Assembly: GCF_003315795.1 (NCBI RefSeq)
Contig: NZ_QMEY01000011.1
Location: forward strand, 124,001-188,000
Reading direction: 5' to 3'
Origin: Spongiactinospora rosea
Lineage (GTDB): Bacteria > Actinomycetota > Actinomycetes > Streptosporangiales > Streptosporangiaceae
Length of the DNA stretch: 64,000 nt
A program made the position numbers and the translations under genes. The notes beneath the pieces were generated by a model. That model made no database searches and was not told the origin of the DNA. It saw nothing but the letters and a program-made list of their open reading frames with translations. Positions 42,598-51,456 of this stretch are shown here, one piece after another; positions within the stretch are counted from its first letter, which is position 1; each line of letters opens with the position of its first letter.

Positions 42598-44178
42598 ATG
42601 CCAACCGCCCGCCGGATCGTCCACGAGTTCCTGGAACGCCGTGGCATGACCACGATCTTCGGCAACCCCGGCTCCAACGAGCTCCCGTTCCTGGCCGAGC
42701 TGCCCGGTTCGTTTAAATACGTTCTCGGGCTGCACGAGGGCGCCGTGGTGGGCATGGCCGACGGATACGCCCAGGCCACCGGCCGCCCGGTGCTGGTCAA
42801 CCTGCACGCCGCCGCCGGGTCCGGCAACGCGATGGGCGCGCTCACCAACGCCGTGTACTCCCGCTCGCCGCTGGTGCTGACCGCGGGGCAGCAGGTACGG
42901 CAGGCGATCGGCGCGGAGGCGATGCTCGCCAACGTCGAGGCCACCCAGTTGATGCGCCCGCTGGTCGGCTGGGCGGGCGAGCCCGCCTGTGCCGCCGACG
43001 TGCCGAGGTCGTTGGCGCAGGCGGTGTTCGAGGCCGAACTGCGCCGCCGCCCCACCTACCTGTCGGTCCCCTACGACGACTGGGACGCCGAACTCGGCGG
43101 CAACGCGCTGGTCACCCTCGACCGCGACGTACGCCGGGCGCTCACCCCCGCCGAGACCGACCTGGCCACCCTCACCGCCGAGGTCGCCGAGGCCGCGAAC
43201 CCGGTCCTGGTGCTCGGCGGCGACATCGACACCGCGGGGCTGCTCCCCCGCGCGGTCGAGCTGGCCGAACACCTGGAACTCCCGGTTTGGGTGGCCCCCT
43301 CGCCGTTCCGCCTGCCGTTCCCCAACCGGCACCGGCTGTTCCGCGGCGTGCTCCCGGCCGGGATCGGCGCACTGTCGGACCGGCTCGCCGGGCACGACCT
43401 GATCCTGGTGCTGGGCGCCCCGGTCTTCCGCTACCACCAGCACGTCCCGGGGCCGTACCTGCCGGAGGGCGCGACCCTCGTGCAGGTCACCGACGACGCC
43501 GAGGCCGCCGCCCGCGCCCCGATGGGACGCTCGCTGGTCGCCGACCCCGGCACGGTGATCGACGCGCTGCTCGGCCGGATCGCCGCGCGGCCCGCCGGGC
43601 GGAGGCCGCGGTTCGTGCCCAACGAGGAGCCCGCGACCGCGCCCAAGGACCTGCACCCCGAGCAGGTGTTCGCCGCGCTGCGCGAGACGCAGGCCCCCGG
43701 CACCACCTACGTGGTGGAGTCCACCTCCACCAACGCCGCCTGGTGGCGGCAGGCGGACCTGCGCGAGAGCAGCTCCTACTTCTTCCCCGCGGCCGGTGGG
43801 CTCGGCTTCGGCCTGCCCGCCGCGGTCGGCATGGCGATGGGCCGCCCGGAACGTCCGGTGGTCGCCGTGATCGGCGACGGCTCGGCGAACTACGGCATCA
43901 CCGCCCTGTGGACCGCCGCCCACTACGGGGTGCCGGTCACCTTCGTCATCCTGCGCAACGGCAGCTACGGCGCGCTGCGGTGGTTCGGCGGCCTGCTGGG
44001 CACCCCCGACGTGCCGGGCACCGACATCCCCGGCCTGGACTTCACCCGCATCGCCGAGGGGTACGGCGTGCCCGCCACCACCGCCGCCGACCTGCCCGAG
44101 CTGCGCGCCCGGCTCAAGCGGCCGGCCGACGGCCCCCGGCTGATCCAGGTCGACACCTACCTCACCACCCCCGAGTGA
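42598..44178 (+). CDS. mdlC: Benzoylformate decarboxylase (ThDP-dependent)
   Basis: A 526-aa ThDP enzyme preceded by GAGGAGGG. It converts benzoylformate to benzaldehyde and CO2, a step of mandelate degradation. The PYR-domain motif NPGSNELPFL contains the ThDP-activating Glu (about 28), LHEGAVVGMADGYA has the active-site His (about 46), HQHVPGPYLP holds the second His characteristic of this enzyme, and the PP domain has the ThDP-Mg motif GDGSANYGITALWTAAHY. These match benzoylformate decarboxylase better than pyruvate decarboxylase or acetolactate synthase. Co-transcribed with an aromatic-acid transporter. Confidence 0.9.
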   Translation: MPTARRIVHEFLERRGMTTIFGNPGSNELPFLAELPGSFKYVLGLHEGAVVGMADGYAQATGRPVLVNLHAAAGSGNAMGALTNAVYSRSPLVLTAGQQVRQAIGAEAMLANVEATQLMRPLVGWAGEPACAADVPRSLAQAVFEAELRRRPTYLSVPYDDWDAELGGNALVTLDRDVRRALTPAETDLATLTAEVAEAANPVLVLGGDIDTAGLLPRAVELAEHLELPVWVAPSPFRLPFPNRHRLFRGVLPAGIGALSDRLAGHDLILVLGAPVFRYHQHVPGPYLPEGATLVQVTDDAEAAARAPMGRSLVADPGTVIDALLGRIAARPAGRRPRFVPNEEPATAPKDLHPEQVFAALRETQAPGTTYVVESTSTNAAWWRQADLRESSSYFFPAAGGLGFGLPAAVGMAMGRPERPVVAVIGDGSANYGITALWTAAHYGVPVTFVILRNGSYGALRWFGGLLGTPDVPGTDIPGLDFTRIAEGYGVPATTAADLPELRARLKRPADGPRLIQVDTYLTTPE

Positions 44179-44255
44179 CGAGCCCCGGGCGGCCACAGGG
44201 CCGGTAGGCCGCCCGGTCACCCCCAAGGCCCCCGCACGACCGAAGGAGTACGGCC

Positions 44256-45470
44256 ATGACCACATCCCCCCCACGCCCGGCCTGGACCGCGGCCCTGTGC
44301 TGGCTGACCGTCCTGATCGAAGGCTATGACCTGGTCGCGCTCGGCGCGGCGATCCCCACGCTGCTGCGCACCCACGAGCTGGGCTTCACCCCGGCCGGGG
44401 CGACCGCGGTGGCCACCGTGTCGCTGGTCGGCGTGGGCATCGGCGCGGCCTGCATCGGCCCGCTCACCGACCGGTTCGGCCGGCGCGGCATGCTGATCTG
44501 GTCGGTGCTGCTGTTCTCGCTGTTCACCCTGGCCATCCCGCTGTCGCCGAACGTCGCCGTCTTCGGCGCGCTGCGGTTCGCCGCGGGGCTGGGCCTCGGC
44601 GCGTGCATGCCGGTGGCGCTGACCATGATGTCGGAGAGCCTGCCGGAACGGCGCCGGGCCAGCGCGAACACCGTCACCATGACCGGCTACCACGTCGGCG
44701 CGGTGCTGACCTCACTGCTGGCGCTGGCGGTGGCCGGGGATTGGCGGGTGCTCTTCTACGGCGGCGGGATCGTCGGCCTTCTGGTGGTGCCGGTCATGTG
44801 GCTGCGGCTGCCGGAGTCGGCCGCCTTCCTGGCCGCCCGGCAGGCCCCGGAGCGGGACCGGGTTCGCCCGCGCGACCTGCTCGGCCCGCGCTTCCGGCGG
44901 ACCATCCTGACCGTGTGGGCGGGCTCGTTCATGGGGCTGCTGCTGGTCTACGGGCTCAACACCTGGCTGCCGCAGCTCATGGCCACCGCGGGCTACCCGC
45001 TGGCCACCTCGATCGCGCTGCTGCTGGTGCTCAACGTGGGGGCCATCGCCGGGCTGCTGATCGCCGGAGCCGTGGCCGACCGGTTCGGCATCAAGCGGGT
45101 CGCGGTGATCTGGTTCGCCGCCGCCGCGCTGCTGCTGGCCGCGCTCAGCCTGCGGGTGGACAGCCAGTTGCTGCTGAACGTGCTGGTGCTGCTGACCGGG
45201 GTGTTCGTGTTCTCCGCCCAGGTGCTCATCTTCGGCTATGTGGCGCACACCTTCCCGGCGGCGGCCAGGGGCACCGCGCTCGGGCTCACCTCGGCGGTGG
45301 GGCGGCTGGGGTCCATCCTCGGGCCGTTCGTCACCGGGATGCTGGTGACGGCGGGCGTCGCCTACCCGTGGGGGTTCTGGTTCTTCGCGGCGGTGGCAGT
45401 GCTGGGGCTGGCCGCCATGGCGACGGTCGCCGGGCGTACCGCTCCGGCCTCGGACGTGCGGGTCGCCTGA
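44256..45470 (+). CDS. MFS aromatic acid:H+ symporter (AAHS type)
   Basis: A 404-aa, 12-helix major facilitator. The first helix carries LIEGYDLVALGAAIP, like the DGxD motif of the AAHS family (PcaK, BenK), and the loop 2-3 motif is GPLTDRFGRRGML. ATG follows GAAGGAG. Placed 77 bp behind the decarboxylase, it probably imports mandelate, benzoylformate or benzoate-like acids into the cell. Confidence 0.9.
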   Translation: MTTSPPRPAWTAALCWLTVLIEGYDLVALGAAIPTLLRTHELGFTPAGATAVATVSLVGVGIGAACIGPLTDRFGRRGMLIWSVLLFSLFTLAIPLSPNVAVFGALRFAAGLGLGACMPVALTMMSESLPERRRASANTVTMTGYHVGAVLTSLLALAVAGDWRVLFYGGGIVGLLVVPVMWLRLPESAAFLAARQAPERDRVRPRDLLGPRFRRTILTVWAGSFMGLLLVYGLNTWLPQLMATAGYPLATSIALLLVLNVGAIAGLLIAGAVADRFGIKRVAVIWFAAAALLLAALSLRVDSQLLLNVLVLLTGVFVFSAQVLIFGYVAHTFPAAARGTALGLTSAVGRLGSILGPFVTGMLVTAGVAYPWGFWFFAAVAVLGLAAMATVAGRTAPASDVRVA

Positions 45471-45559
45471 TCGGCCCGCGCCTCACAGGGCGCCTCCAGA
45501 TCGTCCAGGCACAACGGCGACAGCGTGACAACCCCGTCGGACACCCGCACATCTGCCAT
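45470..45559 (-). pseudogene. N-terminal remnant of a GNAT acetyltransferase
   Basis: ATG 45559 opens with MADVRVSDGVVTLSPLCLDD, the usual first strand of RimJ/RimL-type GNAT proteins. After about 30 residues the similarity stops and the frame runs antisense into the MFS gene. The acetyl-CoA binding part is absent, so this is a decayed piece rather than a gene. Confidence 0.4.
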
Positions 45560-45740
45560 GCACCGACTACTAACGACCCAGGGCCCGCGACGGCAACCGA
45601 TTTACCCGGGCATTGAGCAGAACGCGCGATTACCCGATCTCCAGTGCGTAACGATGGCAGCGCCCGGCCTTGCCGTATGCCGCCGCGCATGAAATCAGGA
45701 GTTGTCCTGATATGCCGACTTTTCCATGCCTGGAGGTCAG

Positions 45741-47345
45741 GTGACCCGCCTTCCATCGGACCGGCTGTCCCGCCGTACGTTCGTCAACCTGGTCGGCCGC
45801 GCGGGCGGCGTCGGGGCCGCCTACGGCACGCTGTCGGCCATGGGCCTGTTACCCGTGCCCGAGCCGTACTCCGGGCCGCCCCCGCTCGCCCCGCGCGGCG
45901 GCGGGCGGGGGACCAAGGTCGCGGTGATCGGCGCGGGCGTGTCCGGCATGGTCGCCGCGCTGGAGCTGTCGGCCGCCGACTACGAGGTGCGGGTCTTCGA
46001 GGCGCAGGACCGCCCCGGCGGCCGGATCAGGACCTATCGCGGCGGCGACACCGTCGCGGAGAACGACTCGGCCCAGCGCGTCACCTGGGACGAGGACCCC
46101 ACGCTGTACTTCAACGCGGGAGCCGCCCGCATCCCGCACCACCACGCCGCGATCCTCGGCTACTGCCGCGACCTGGACGTACCGCTGCAAGTGATCGTCA
46201 ACGACGACCGGGCCGCCTACCTGCACGACGACGAGGCCTTCGGCGGGCGGCCCGAGCGCGGGCGGCGGGTGGTCACCGACGCCCGCGGCGCGGTCGCCGA
46301 ACTCGCCGCGCACGCCCTGTCCGGCGACCTGGACCACGGCCTGTCCGAGGACGACCTGGCGCGGGTCCGCGAGTTCCTGAAGTCCTTCGGCACCCTCGAC
46401 GAGAACTACCGCTACCGCGGCTCACGGGACGCCGGCTTCGCCGAGCCGCCCGGCGGCCCCACCCCGGGCCGCATCCTCGAACCGCTCTCCCTCGCCGAGA
46501 TCGCCAAGGGCACCACGACGTCCTGGTACGGCCTGTTCGCCGAGGACTACGACCAGCAGGCCACCGTCATGGAGCCGGTCGGCGGCATGGACGCCGTCAC
46601 GCGCGCCTTCTACCGGCGGACCCGCCGGTTCATCACGCTCAACGCCCAGGTCACCAAGCTGCGGCGGACCGGCTCCGGCGCGCGGGTCACCTGGCGCGAC
46701 CGCGTCACCCGGCAGACCCGGAGCTGGGAGGCCGACCACGTGATCGTGACGGCCGCCCTGCCGGTCATCGACGCCATCGACAACGACTTCTCCGCCAAGG
46801 TCAAGTGGGCCGTGCGGGAGGGCGCGAAGGTCTACCTGCCCGGCGTGAAGATCGCCTTCCAGGCGACCCGGCGCTGGTGGGAGGAGGACCACCGCATCTA
46901 CGGCGGCATCTCCTTCACCAGCCGCGACATCACGCAGATGTGGTACCCGAGCACCGGCTTCCACGGGCGCACCGGCATCGTGGTCGGCGCCTACATCTGG
47001 ACCTTCGACACCGGGCGGGCCTTCACCGCGATGACCCCCGCCCAGCGCGCCGCCGCCGCGATCGCCGACGGCGAGCACCTGTTCCCCGGCTACGGCGGCC
47101 TGGTCGGGCGTCCGGTGTCGGTGGCGTGGGCGAACATGCCCTTCCAGGGCGGCGCGTGGGCCGAATGGAACGAGTTCCCCGAGACCCGCCAGGAGGCCTA
47201 CCCGGTGCTGCTGCCGCCGGACGGCCCGTACTGGTTCGCGGGCGAGCACATGAGCCACATCAACGGCTGGCAGGAGGGCTCGGTCCGCGCCACGCACCAC
47301 GTCCTGGATCGCATCCAGCAACGAGTCACGGCCCAGAGCGACTAG
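45741..47345 (+). CDS. Tat-exported flavin-dependent amine/L-amino acid oxidase
   Basis: A 534-aa protein; GTG 45741 (GGAGG four bases upstream) is preferred over ATG 45726. The N-terminus has a twin-arginine signal (LSRRTFVNLVGRAGGVGAAY). The FAD-binding loop is VAVIGAGVSGMVAALELSAA with the GG motif RPGGRIRTY, and the C-terminal FAD contact is YWFAGEHMS. This is the flavin monoamine oxidase/L-amino acid oxidase family, which deaminates amines or amino acids to release H2O2. A proline-rich gap follows the signal. It overlaps the VOC gene end by four bases, convergently. Confidence 0.9.
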   Translation: MTRLPSDRLSRRTFVNLVGRAGGVGAAYGTLSAMGLLPVPEPYSGPPPLAPRGGGRGTKVAVIGAGVSGMVAALELSAADYEVRVFEAQDRPGGRIRTYRGGDTVAENDSAQRVTWDEDPTLYFNAGAARIPHHHAAILGYCRDLDVPLQVIVNDDRAAYLHDDEAFGGRPERGRRVVTDARGAVAELAAHALSGDLDHGLSEDDLARVREFLKSFGTLDENYRYRGSRDAGFAEPPGGPTPGRILEPLSLAEIAKGTTTSWYGLFAEDYDQQATVMEPVGGMDAVTRAFYRRTRRFITLNAQVTKLRRTGSGARVTWRDRVTRQTRSWEADHVIVTAALPVIDAIDNDFSAKVKWAVREGAKVYLPGVKIAFQATRRWWEEDHRIYGGISFTSRDITQMWYPSTGFHGRTGIVVGAYIWTFDTGRAFTAMTPAQRAAAAIADGEHLFPGYGGLVGRPVSVAWANMPFQGGAWAEWNEFPETRQEAYPVLLPPDGPYWFAGEHMSHINGWQEGSVRATHHVLDRIQQRVTAQSD

Positions 47346-47725
47346 ACCCCGGCGACGACCTTCTTGGAGATCATGACCTCGTGCCCGTCGGGGTCGGTCG
47401 CCTTGATGTAGGTGCCCCACGGTTCCTCGACCGGGTCGGTCACCGTCACCCCCGCCTCCCGCAACTGGGTCACGGTGGCGTCGATGTCGTCGCAGGCGAA
47501 GGTCAGATAGGCCCCCTCCCCCGGGTTCTTGCCGAAGGCCGTGGCGCTGTGCAGGGTGATCGAGGTCTGCCCGCCGGGCGGGGTCACCTCCACCCAGCGC
47601 GCGCCGGGCCACATCTCGGCGTCCACGGTCTTGGTGAAGCCGAGCTTGCCGACGTAGAAGTCGACCGAGCGCTGCTGATCGGTCACGTACATGACGGCCA
47701 CGCTGATGTGGGTGATCACGATCAT
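47342..47725 (-). CDS. VOC-superfamily (glyoxalase/bleomycin-resistance-like) protein
   Basis: A 127-aa protein with two beta-alpha-beta-beta-beta modules: ITHISVAVMYVTDQQRSVDFY then TFACDDIDATVTQLREAGV, ending YIKATDPDGHEVMI. The His near the start (T-H-I) and the late Glu are the usual metal ligands. Members include glyoxalases, dioxygenases and drug-binding proteins; the specific role is unknown. ATG 47725 follows GGGAGGATGAT. Confidence 0.85.
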   Translation of the reverse strand: MIVITHISVAVMYVTDQQRSVDFYVGKLGFTKTVDAEMWPGARWVEVTPPGGQTSITLHSATAFGKNPGEGAYLTFACDDIDATVTQLREAGVTVTDPVEEPWGTYIKATDPDGHEVMISKKVVAGV

Positions 47726-47756
47726 CCTCCCTCGTGCGAAACATCGAGGATAACGG

Positions 47757-48929
47757 CTAGGCGCAACCCTTCAGGGCGCAGTGCAGGACCTCGGGGTAGC
47801 GCGGGGACGGTCCGTCCAGCAGTGGCTGCGGCGTGCCGCGCAGGTGGTGGTCGAGGAAGGCCAGGACGTACGTGCGGGCGATCTCCACCGAGCGGGCGGC
47901 GGACGTCTCGCCGGGAGCGCCCAGGCCGAGGGCGCCGGCGAACAGCGGCACGTCGGTGAAGGACTGGTGGTCCGCGCCGGGCAGCACCAGCCAGCGCTTC
48001 CAGCCGGTCAGCAGCTTCCAGTCCCGCTCCCAGGAATTGTCCCGGCCGCCGGGCCGGTGCCCGGCCGAGCCCAGGAACAGCAGCGGCCGGGCCAGGCCGC
48101 CCTTCTTCGGGATGCGCGCGTACGTCGTGCCGTCCATGTCCACGCCCGCGCGCACCCGGCGGTCCGCCAGCATGGCCGCCACCGCGCTCGCCCCGCCGAT
48201 CGACTGGCCGACCATCGCGATCTTCGTCCGGTCGACCAGGCCCTTCCACCGCGCGTCCGGCCCGGTCAGCCGGTCCAGCACGAAGGAGACGTCGGCGGCC
48301 CGGACCCCGACCACCTTCGTACCGAACCCCGGGTCCGTGTCGCTGTCGCACGCCACGCACTCGGCGACCCGCCCGTCCGGGAAGGTCGTCGCGTAGTTCT
48401 CGTGGGTGTGGTCGATGCCCGCCACCACGTACCCGGCGGCGGCCAGCCCCTCGGCCAGGGCGGTGAGCGTGCCGCGCGGCATGGTGAACCCCGGGGAGAG
48501 CACGACCAGCGGCAGCGCCCGCCCGGCCGGCTCCGCCCCGGCGAAGGCGTTGGTGCGGGTCCTGCTCAGCAGGTCGTACGGCACGCCGGTGACCCGCTTG
48601 CCCTTCAGCGTCAGCTCCGACTCGCGCGCGCTCATGTAGGGGGCCCGTTTCCCGGTCCGCGCCTCGGTCGGGTACCACAGGGTGACCATCAGCTCCCTGA
48701 CCTTCACCTCGGGCACCCACGGGTCGGAGCGGGAGGCGTCCTTCAGGTGGAGGGTCGTGCTGCCCACCCGGTGCGGCCCGGGTGGTGCGGGCAGGGCGGG
48801 AGGGCCGGTGGGCGACGGGCTGGAGGTCGCGGCCACGGTCCTGGGCGGCGCGGGCGCGGCGCAGCCCGCCGCGAGCACCATGGCTCCCACGGCGAGCAGC
48901 AGGGGCCTCGGTCTGAGGGCATGACTCAT
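47757..48929 (-). CDS. Lipoprotein alpha/beta hydrolase, PAF-acetylhydrolase-like
   Basis: A 390-aa exported lipoprotein: signal with lipobox VLAAGC (Cys about 23) and a Ser/Pro/Thr-rich spacer. The hydrolase domain has YPTEARTGKRAPYM near its start, oxyanion region LVVLSPGF, nucleophile elbow VGQSIGGASAV, and His in GADHQSFTD. Overall order fits the platelet-activating-factor acetylhydrolase II or dienelactone hydrolase group. It lies 35 bp downstream of the S41 gene on the same strand. Confidence 0.88.
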   Translation of the reverse strand: MSHALRPRPLLLAVGAMVLAAGCAAPAPPRTVAATSSPSPTGPPALPAPPGPHRVGSTTLHLKDASRSDPWVPEVKVRELMVTLWYPTEARTGKRAPYMSARESELTLKGKRVTGVPYDLLSRTRTNAFAGAEPAGRALPLVVLSPGFTMPRGTLTALAEGLAAAGYVVAGIDHTHENYATTFPDGRVAECVACDSDTDPGFGTKVVGVRAADVSFVLDRLTGPDARWKGLVDRTKIAMVGQSIGGASAVAAMLADRRVRAGVDMDGTTYARIPKKGGLARPLLFLGSAGHRPGGRDNSWERDWKLLTGWKRWLVLPGADHQSFTDVPLFAGALGLGAPGETSAARSVEIARTYVLAFLDHHLRGTPQPLLDGPSPRYPEVLHCALKGCA

Positions 48930-48964
48930 CGAACGGTCCGCCTTTCGGTGATGCTTCGGGGTGG

Positions 48965-50401
48965 TCAGCCGCGCAGCAGGGTCAGTGCCTTGGCCAGCGC
49001 GGCGTCGCGCCCGGCGGCGGCGTCCTTCGCGGTCGGCGGCACATGGTGGTGCGGCGCGACGCCGATCCGGTCGATCACCTCCCGGTCGGGGGCCAAGTGG
49101 TGGCGGCCCGGGAAGGACAGGACGGTGTTGTTGCCCAGCAGGTACGGCCGGGCGGGGCCGGACACCGCGCCCGCCGTACGCGTGCCGACCAGCGTGCCCA
49201 GGCGCAGGTCCCGGACCGCCGAACTGAAGTGCTCGCACGCCGACGCGCAGCCCCCGTCGATCAGCACCGCCAGCGGCAGGCCGACCAGCGGCACACCGTC
49301 GTCGGTGCGCATGCTCTGGCAGTCGCCGTCCACCGCGCACTGGTAGGCGGTGACCTTGCCGTGGGCGAACCCGCCCAGCAGCCGGTTGACCTCGTCGGGG
49401 CTGCCGCCGCCGTTGCCGCGCAGGTCCAGCACGAGGCCGGTGAGCGTACGACCGGCGCGCAGCCTGCCGATCGCCTTGAGCACCCGGTCGGCGGCGTCGG
49501 GCGTGAAACCGGACAACCGCACGTAGGCGACGTCGTCGCCCAAGAGCTCGGCCGCGACCGGCCGCACGGCGTCCGGGTCGGGCTGGAACAGGCCGGGCTT
49601 CAGCGTCACGGTCCGCCTGGAGCCATCGCGCCGTACTTCGAGGCGGACCGGCTCGGCCTGCGGGTACTGCGGGTAGAGCGCGGCCACGGCGGCAGGGACG
49701 ACCTGGCCGCCGATGAAGGGGGCCGATCCGTCGATCGACTCGATGACGTCGCCCGGACGCAGCCCGGCCTTCTCCGCCGCCCCGCCCAGCACGGCGGTCA
49801 CGAACAGCGGGGGCAGCGCGACACCCGGGTTCTCACGGACCTGGGCGCGGACGCTGGCCCGCAGGCCCAGGCCGTACTGGTCGCCGTCGTAGTAGCCGGG
49901 CGGACGGCGGCGGCCCGGGGCCCACCGGGCATGGTCGTCGCCGAGCGCCGCCACGAGGGCGGTGAGGGTGGTCGCGGCCAGCCGGTCGCGCAGCCCGGCG
50001 TCGTCCGGCAGCCGGGCGGTGACCCGCCGGTAGGCCGCCTCGAACGCCGCCCAGTCGGCCTTGCGGTCACCGCGCAGCGCGGGCATGGTGGCCTCGGGCA
50101 GGTCGTGCCCGGCGCGGCCGAGTTCGCGGGCGAAGGCGGCGAATCCGGCGAGCAGCAGCGACCGGGCGTTCAGGGTCGCCCCGCTGTAGTAGTTGGCGAG
50201 CACGCAGAAGTACGCCTGCTCGATCACGTCGATGGTGACCGGCGTCTCCGGCCCCGGCTCGGCCTCCCGCCGAGGCGGCGCGCAGGCCGACGTACCCGCC
50301 TCGGTCGCCCGGACGGCCTCCGCGCGCGGCGGCGCCTGCCCGGTGCAGGCGGTCAGCAGGAACATCAGCGCGAGCCCGGCCGCCACCCCCTTGCCGGTCA
50401 T
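48965..50401 (-). CDS. S41-family peptidase lipoprotein
   Basis: A 478-aa lipoprotein (signal LALMFLLTAC, lipobox Cys about 19). A PDZ-like segment is LFVTAVLGGAAEKAGLRPGDVIESI (about 230-255). The tail-specific-protease core follows: VAYVRLSGF, LTGLVLDLRGNGGGSPDEV, VLIDGGCASACEHFSSAVRD with the catalytic Ser. The usual C-terminal processing protease Lys is not obvious to me. The ATG overlaps the ABC permease stop (ATGA), so it belongs to that operon. Confidence 0.9.
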   Translation of the reverse strand: MTGKGVAAGLALMFLLTACTGQAPPRAEAVRATEAGTSACAPPRREAEPGPETPVTIDVIEQAYFCVLANYYSGATLNARSLLLAGFAAFARELGRAGHDLPEATMPALRGDRKADWAAFEAAYRRVTARLPDDAGLRDRLAATTLTALVAALGDDHARWAPGRRRPPGYYDGDQYGLGLRASVRAQVRENPGVALPPLFVTAVLGGAAEKAGLRPGDVIESIDGSAPFIGGQVVPAAVAALYPQYPQAEPVRLEVRRDGSRRTVTLKPGLFQPDPDAVRPVAAELLGDDVAYVRLSGFTPDAADRVLKAIGRLRAGRTLTGLVLDLRGNGGGSPDEVNRLLGGFAHGKVTAYQCAVDGDCQSMRTDDGVPLVGLPLAVLIDGGCASACEHFSSAVRDLRLGTLVGTRTAGAVSGPARPYLLGNNTVLSFPGRHHLAPDREVIDRIGVAPHHHVPPTAKDAAAGRDAALAKALTLLRG

Positions 50402-51456
50402 GACAGCCGCCTGCGGACCCAGCGGAAGCACAGACCCGTCAGGACGAGCGTGAGCAGCGCGTACACGCCGGTCTCGATCCACTGGAAGGCCCAGAACCGC
50501 TCGAACGGGTGATAGGTCGCCGCCTGCCGGTAGCCCAGCCGGTTGATCTCGGCGACGCACGCCTCCATGTGCCCCTTCGGGTCCCCGCCGCCCTCCTGGC
50601 GGGCGCACGGCCCCGACGCCACCGAGATGGGCAGGACGGCCTCGGCCATGCCGTCGCCGAGCGGCCGTCCGGAGGGATCGAGCAGGCGGCTGGACAGGAC
50701 CCAGGCCCCGGTCTGGCCGGGAACGGCCGAATCCAGGAGCACCCTGGGCGAACCATCACCGGGGACCAGGAACTGGTCGATGTTGGCCGGGCCGAGTTCG
50801 AGGACCGCGCGGACCGGCGGCATCAGGTGCGGCCGGACCAGCGACGGCATGGCGATCTGGACCGCCGCGAAGATCACCAGCGTGAGCGCCATCGCGGGCA
50901 GTGTGCGGCGGACCAGGATGCCGACGGTCACGCCCAGGATGAAGGCGAACGCCGTGTACCCCACGGGCGCGATCCCGCGCGCCCCGAACACCAGCGGGTC
51001 CATCAGCGTGAACCCCGGCTCGGCCGACCTGTCCAGCGGGCCGGACCACCACGTCACCGCCAGGCCGGCGATCCCGGCGGCGGCCATCGCGGCCAGGCCG
51101 GTGAGCCCGAGCTTGACGGCCAGCCAGCGGGTGCGGGTGATGGTCTGGTTCCACACCAGCAGGTGGGTGCCCGCCTCCAGTTCGTTGGTGATCAGCGGCG
51201 CGCCCCAGAAGAGGCCCGCCAGGGCGGGCAGCACCAGCACGATCACGGTGACGCCGAGGAACGGGGTCTGGTACTCGTCGAAGAACCGGTCGAAGAAGCG
51301 CGTGCAGTCGCCGTCCCGCAGGCAGGCGGTGATGCCTTCGGAGTAGTCGGCGGCCAGCCCAGGGCCGCTCAGCGCCAGTACGGCGACCAGCGCGACCAGC
51401 GTCCCGAACACCATCACGGCTCCGCCGCGCGACTGCCGCCAGGTGAGCCAGATCAT
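50398..51456 (-). CDS. ABC-2 type transporter permease
   Basis: A 352-aa protein with six hydrophobic segments and a large loop (about 225-310) before the last helix. It starts MIWLTWRQSRGGAVMV, the form typical of actinobacterial ABC-2 permeases. Cys residues in the extracellular loops (CLRDGDC) may form a bridge. The start overlaps the ATPase stop, and the stop overlaps the S41 gene start, indicating coupled translation. Confidence 0.88.
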   Translation of the reverse strand: MIWLTWRQSRGGAVMVFGTLVALVAVLALSGPGLAADYSEGITACLRDGDCTRFFDRFFDEYQTPFLGVTVIVLVLPALAGLFWGAPLITNELEAGTHLLVWNQTITRTRWLAVKLGLTGLAAMAAAGIAGLAVTWWSGPLDRSAEPGFTLMDPLVFGARGIAPVGYTAFAFILGVTVGILVRRTLPAMALTLVIFAAVQIAMPSLVRPHLMPPVRAVLELGPANIDQFLVPGDGSPRVLLDSAVPGQTGAWVLSSRLLDPSGRPLGDGMAEAVLPISVASGPCARQEGGGDPKGHMEACVAEINRLGYRQAATYHPFERFWAFQWIETGVYALLTLVLTGLCFRWVRRRLS

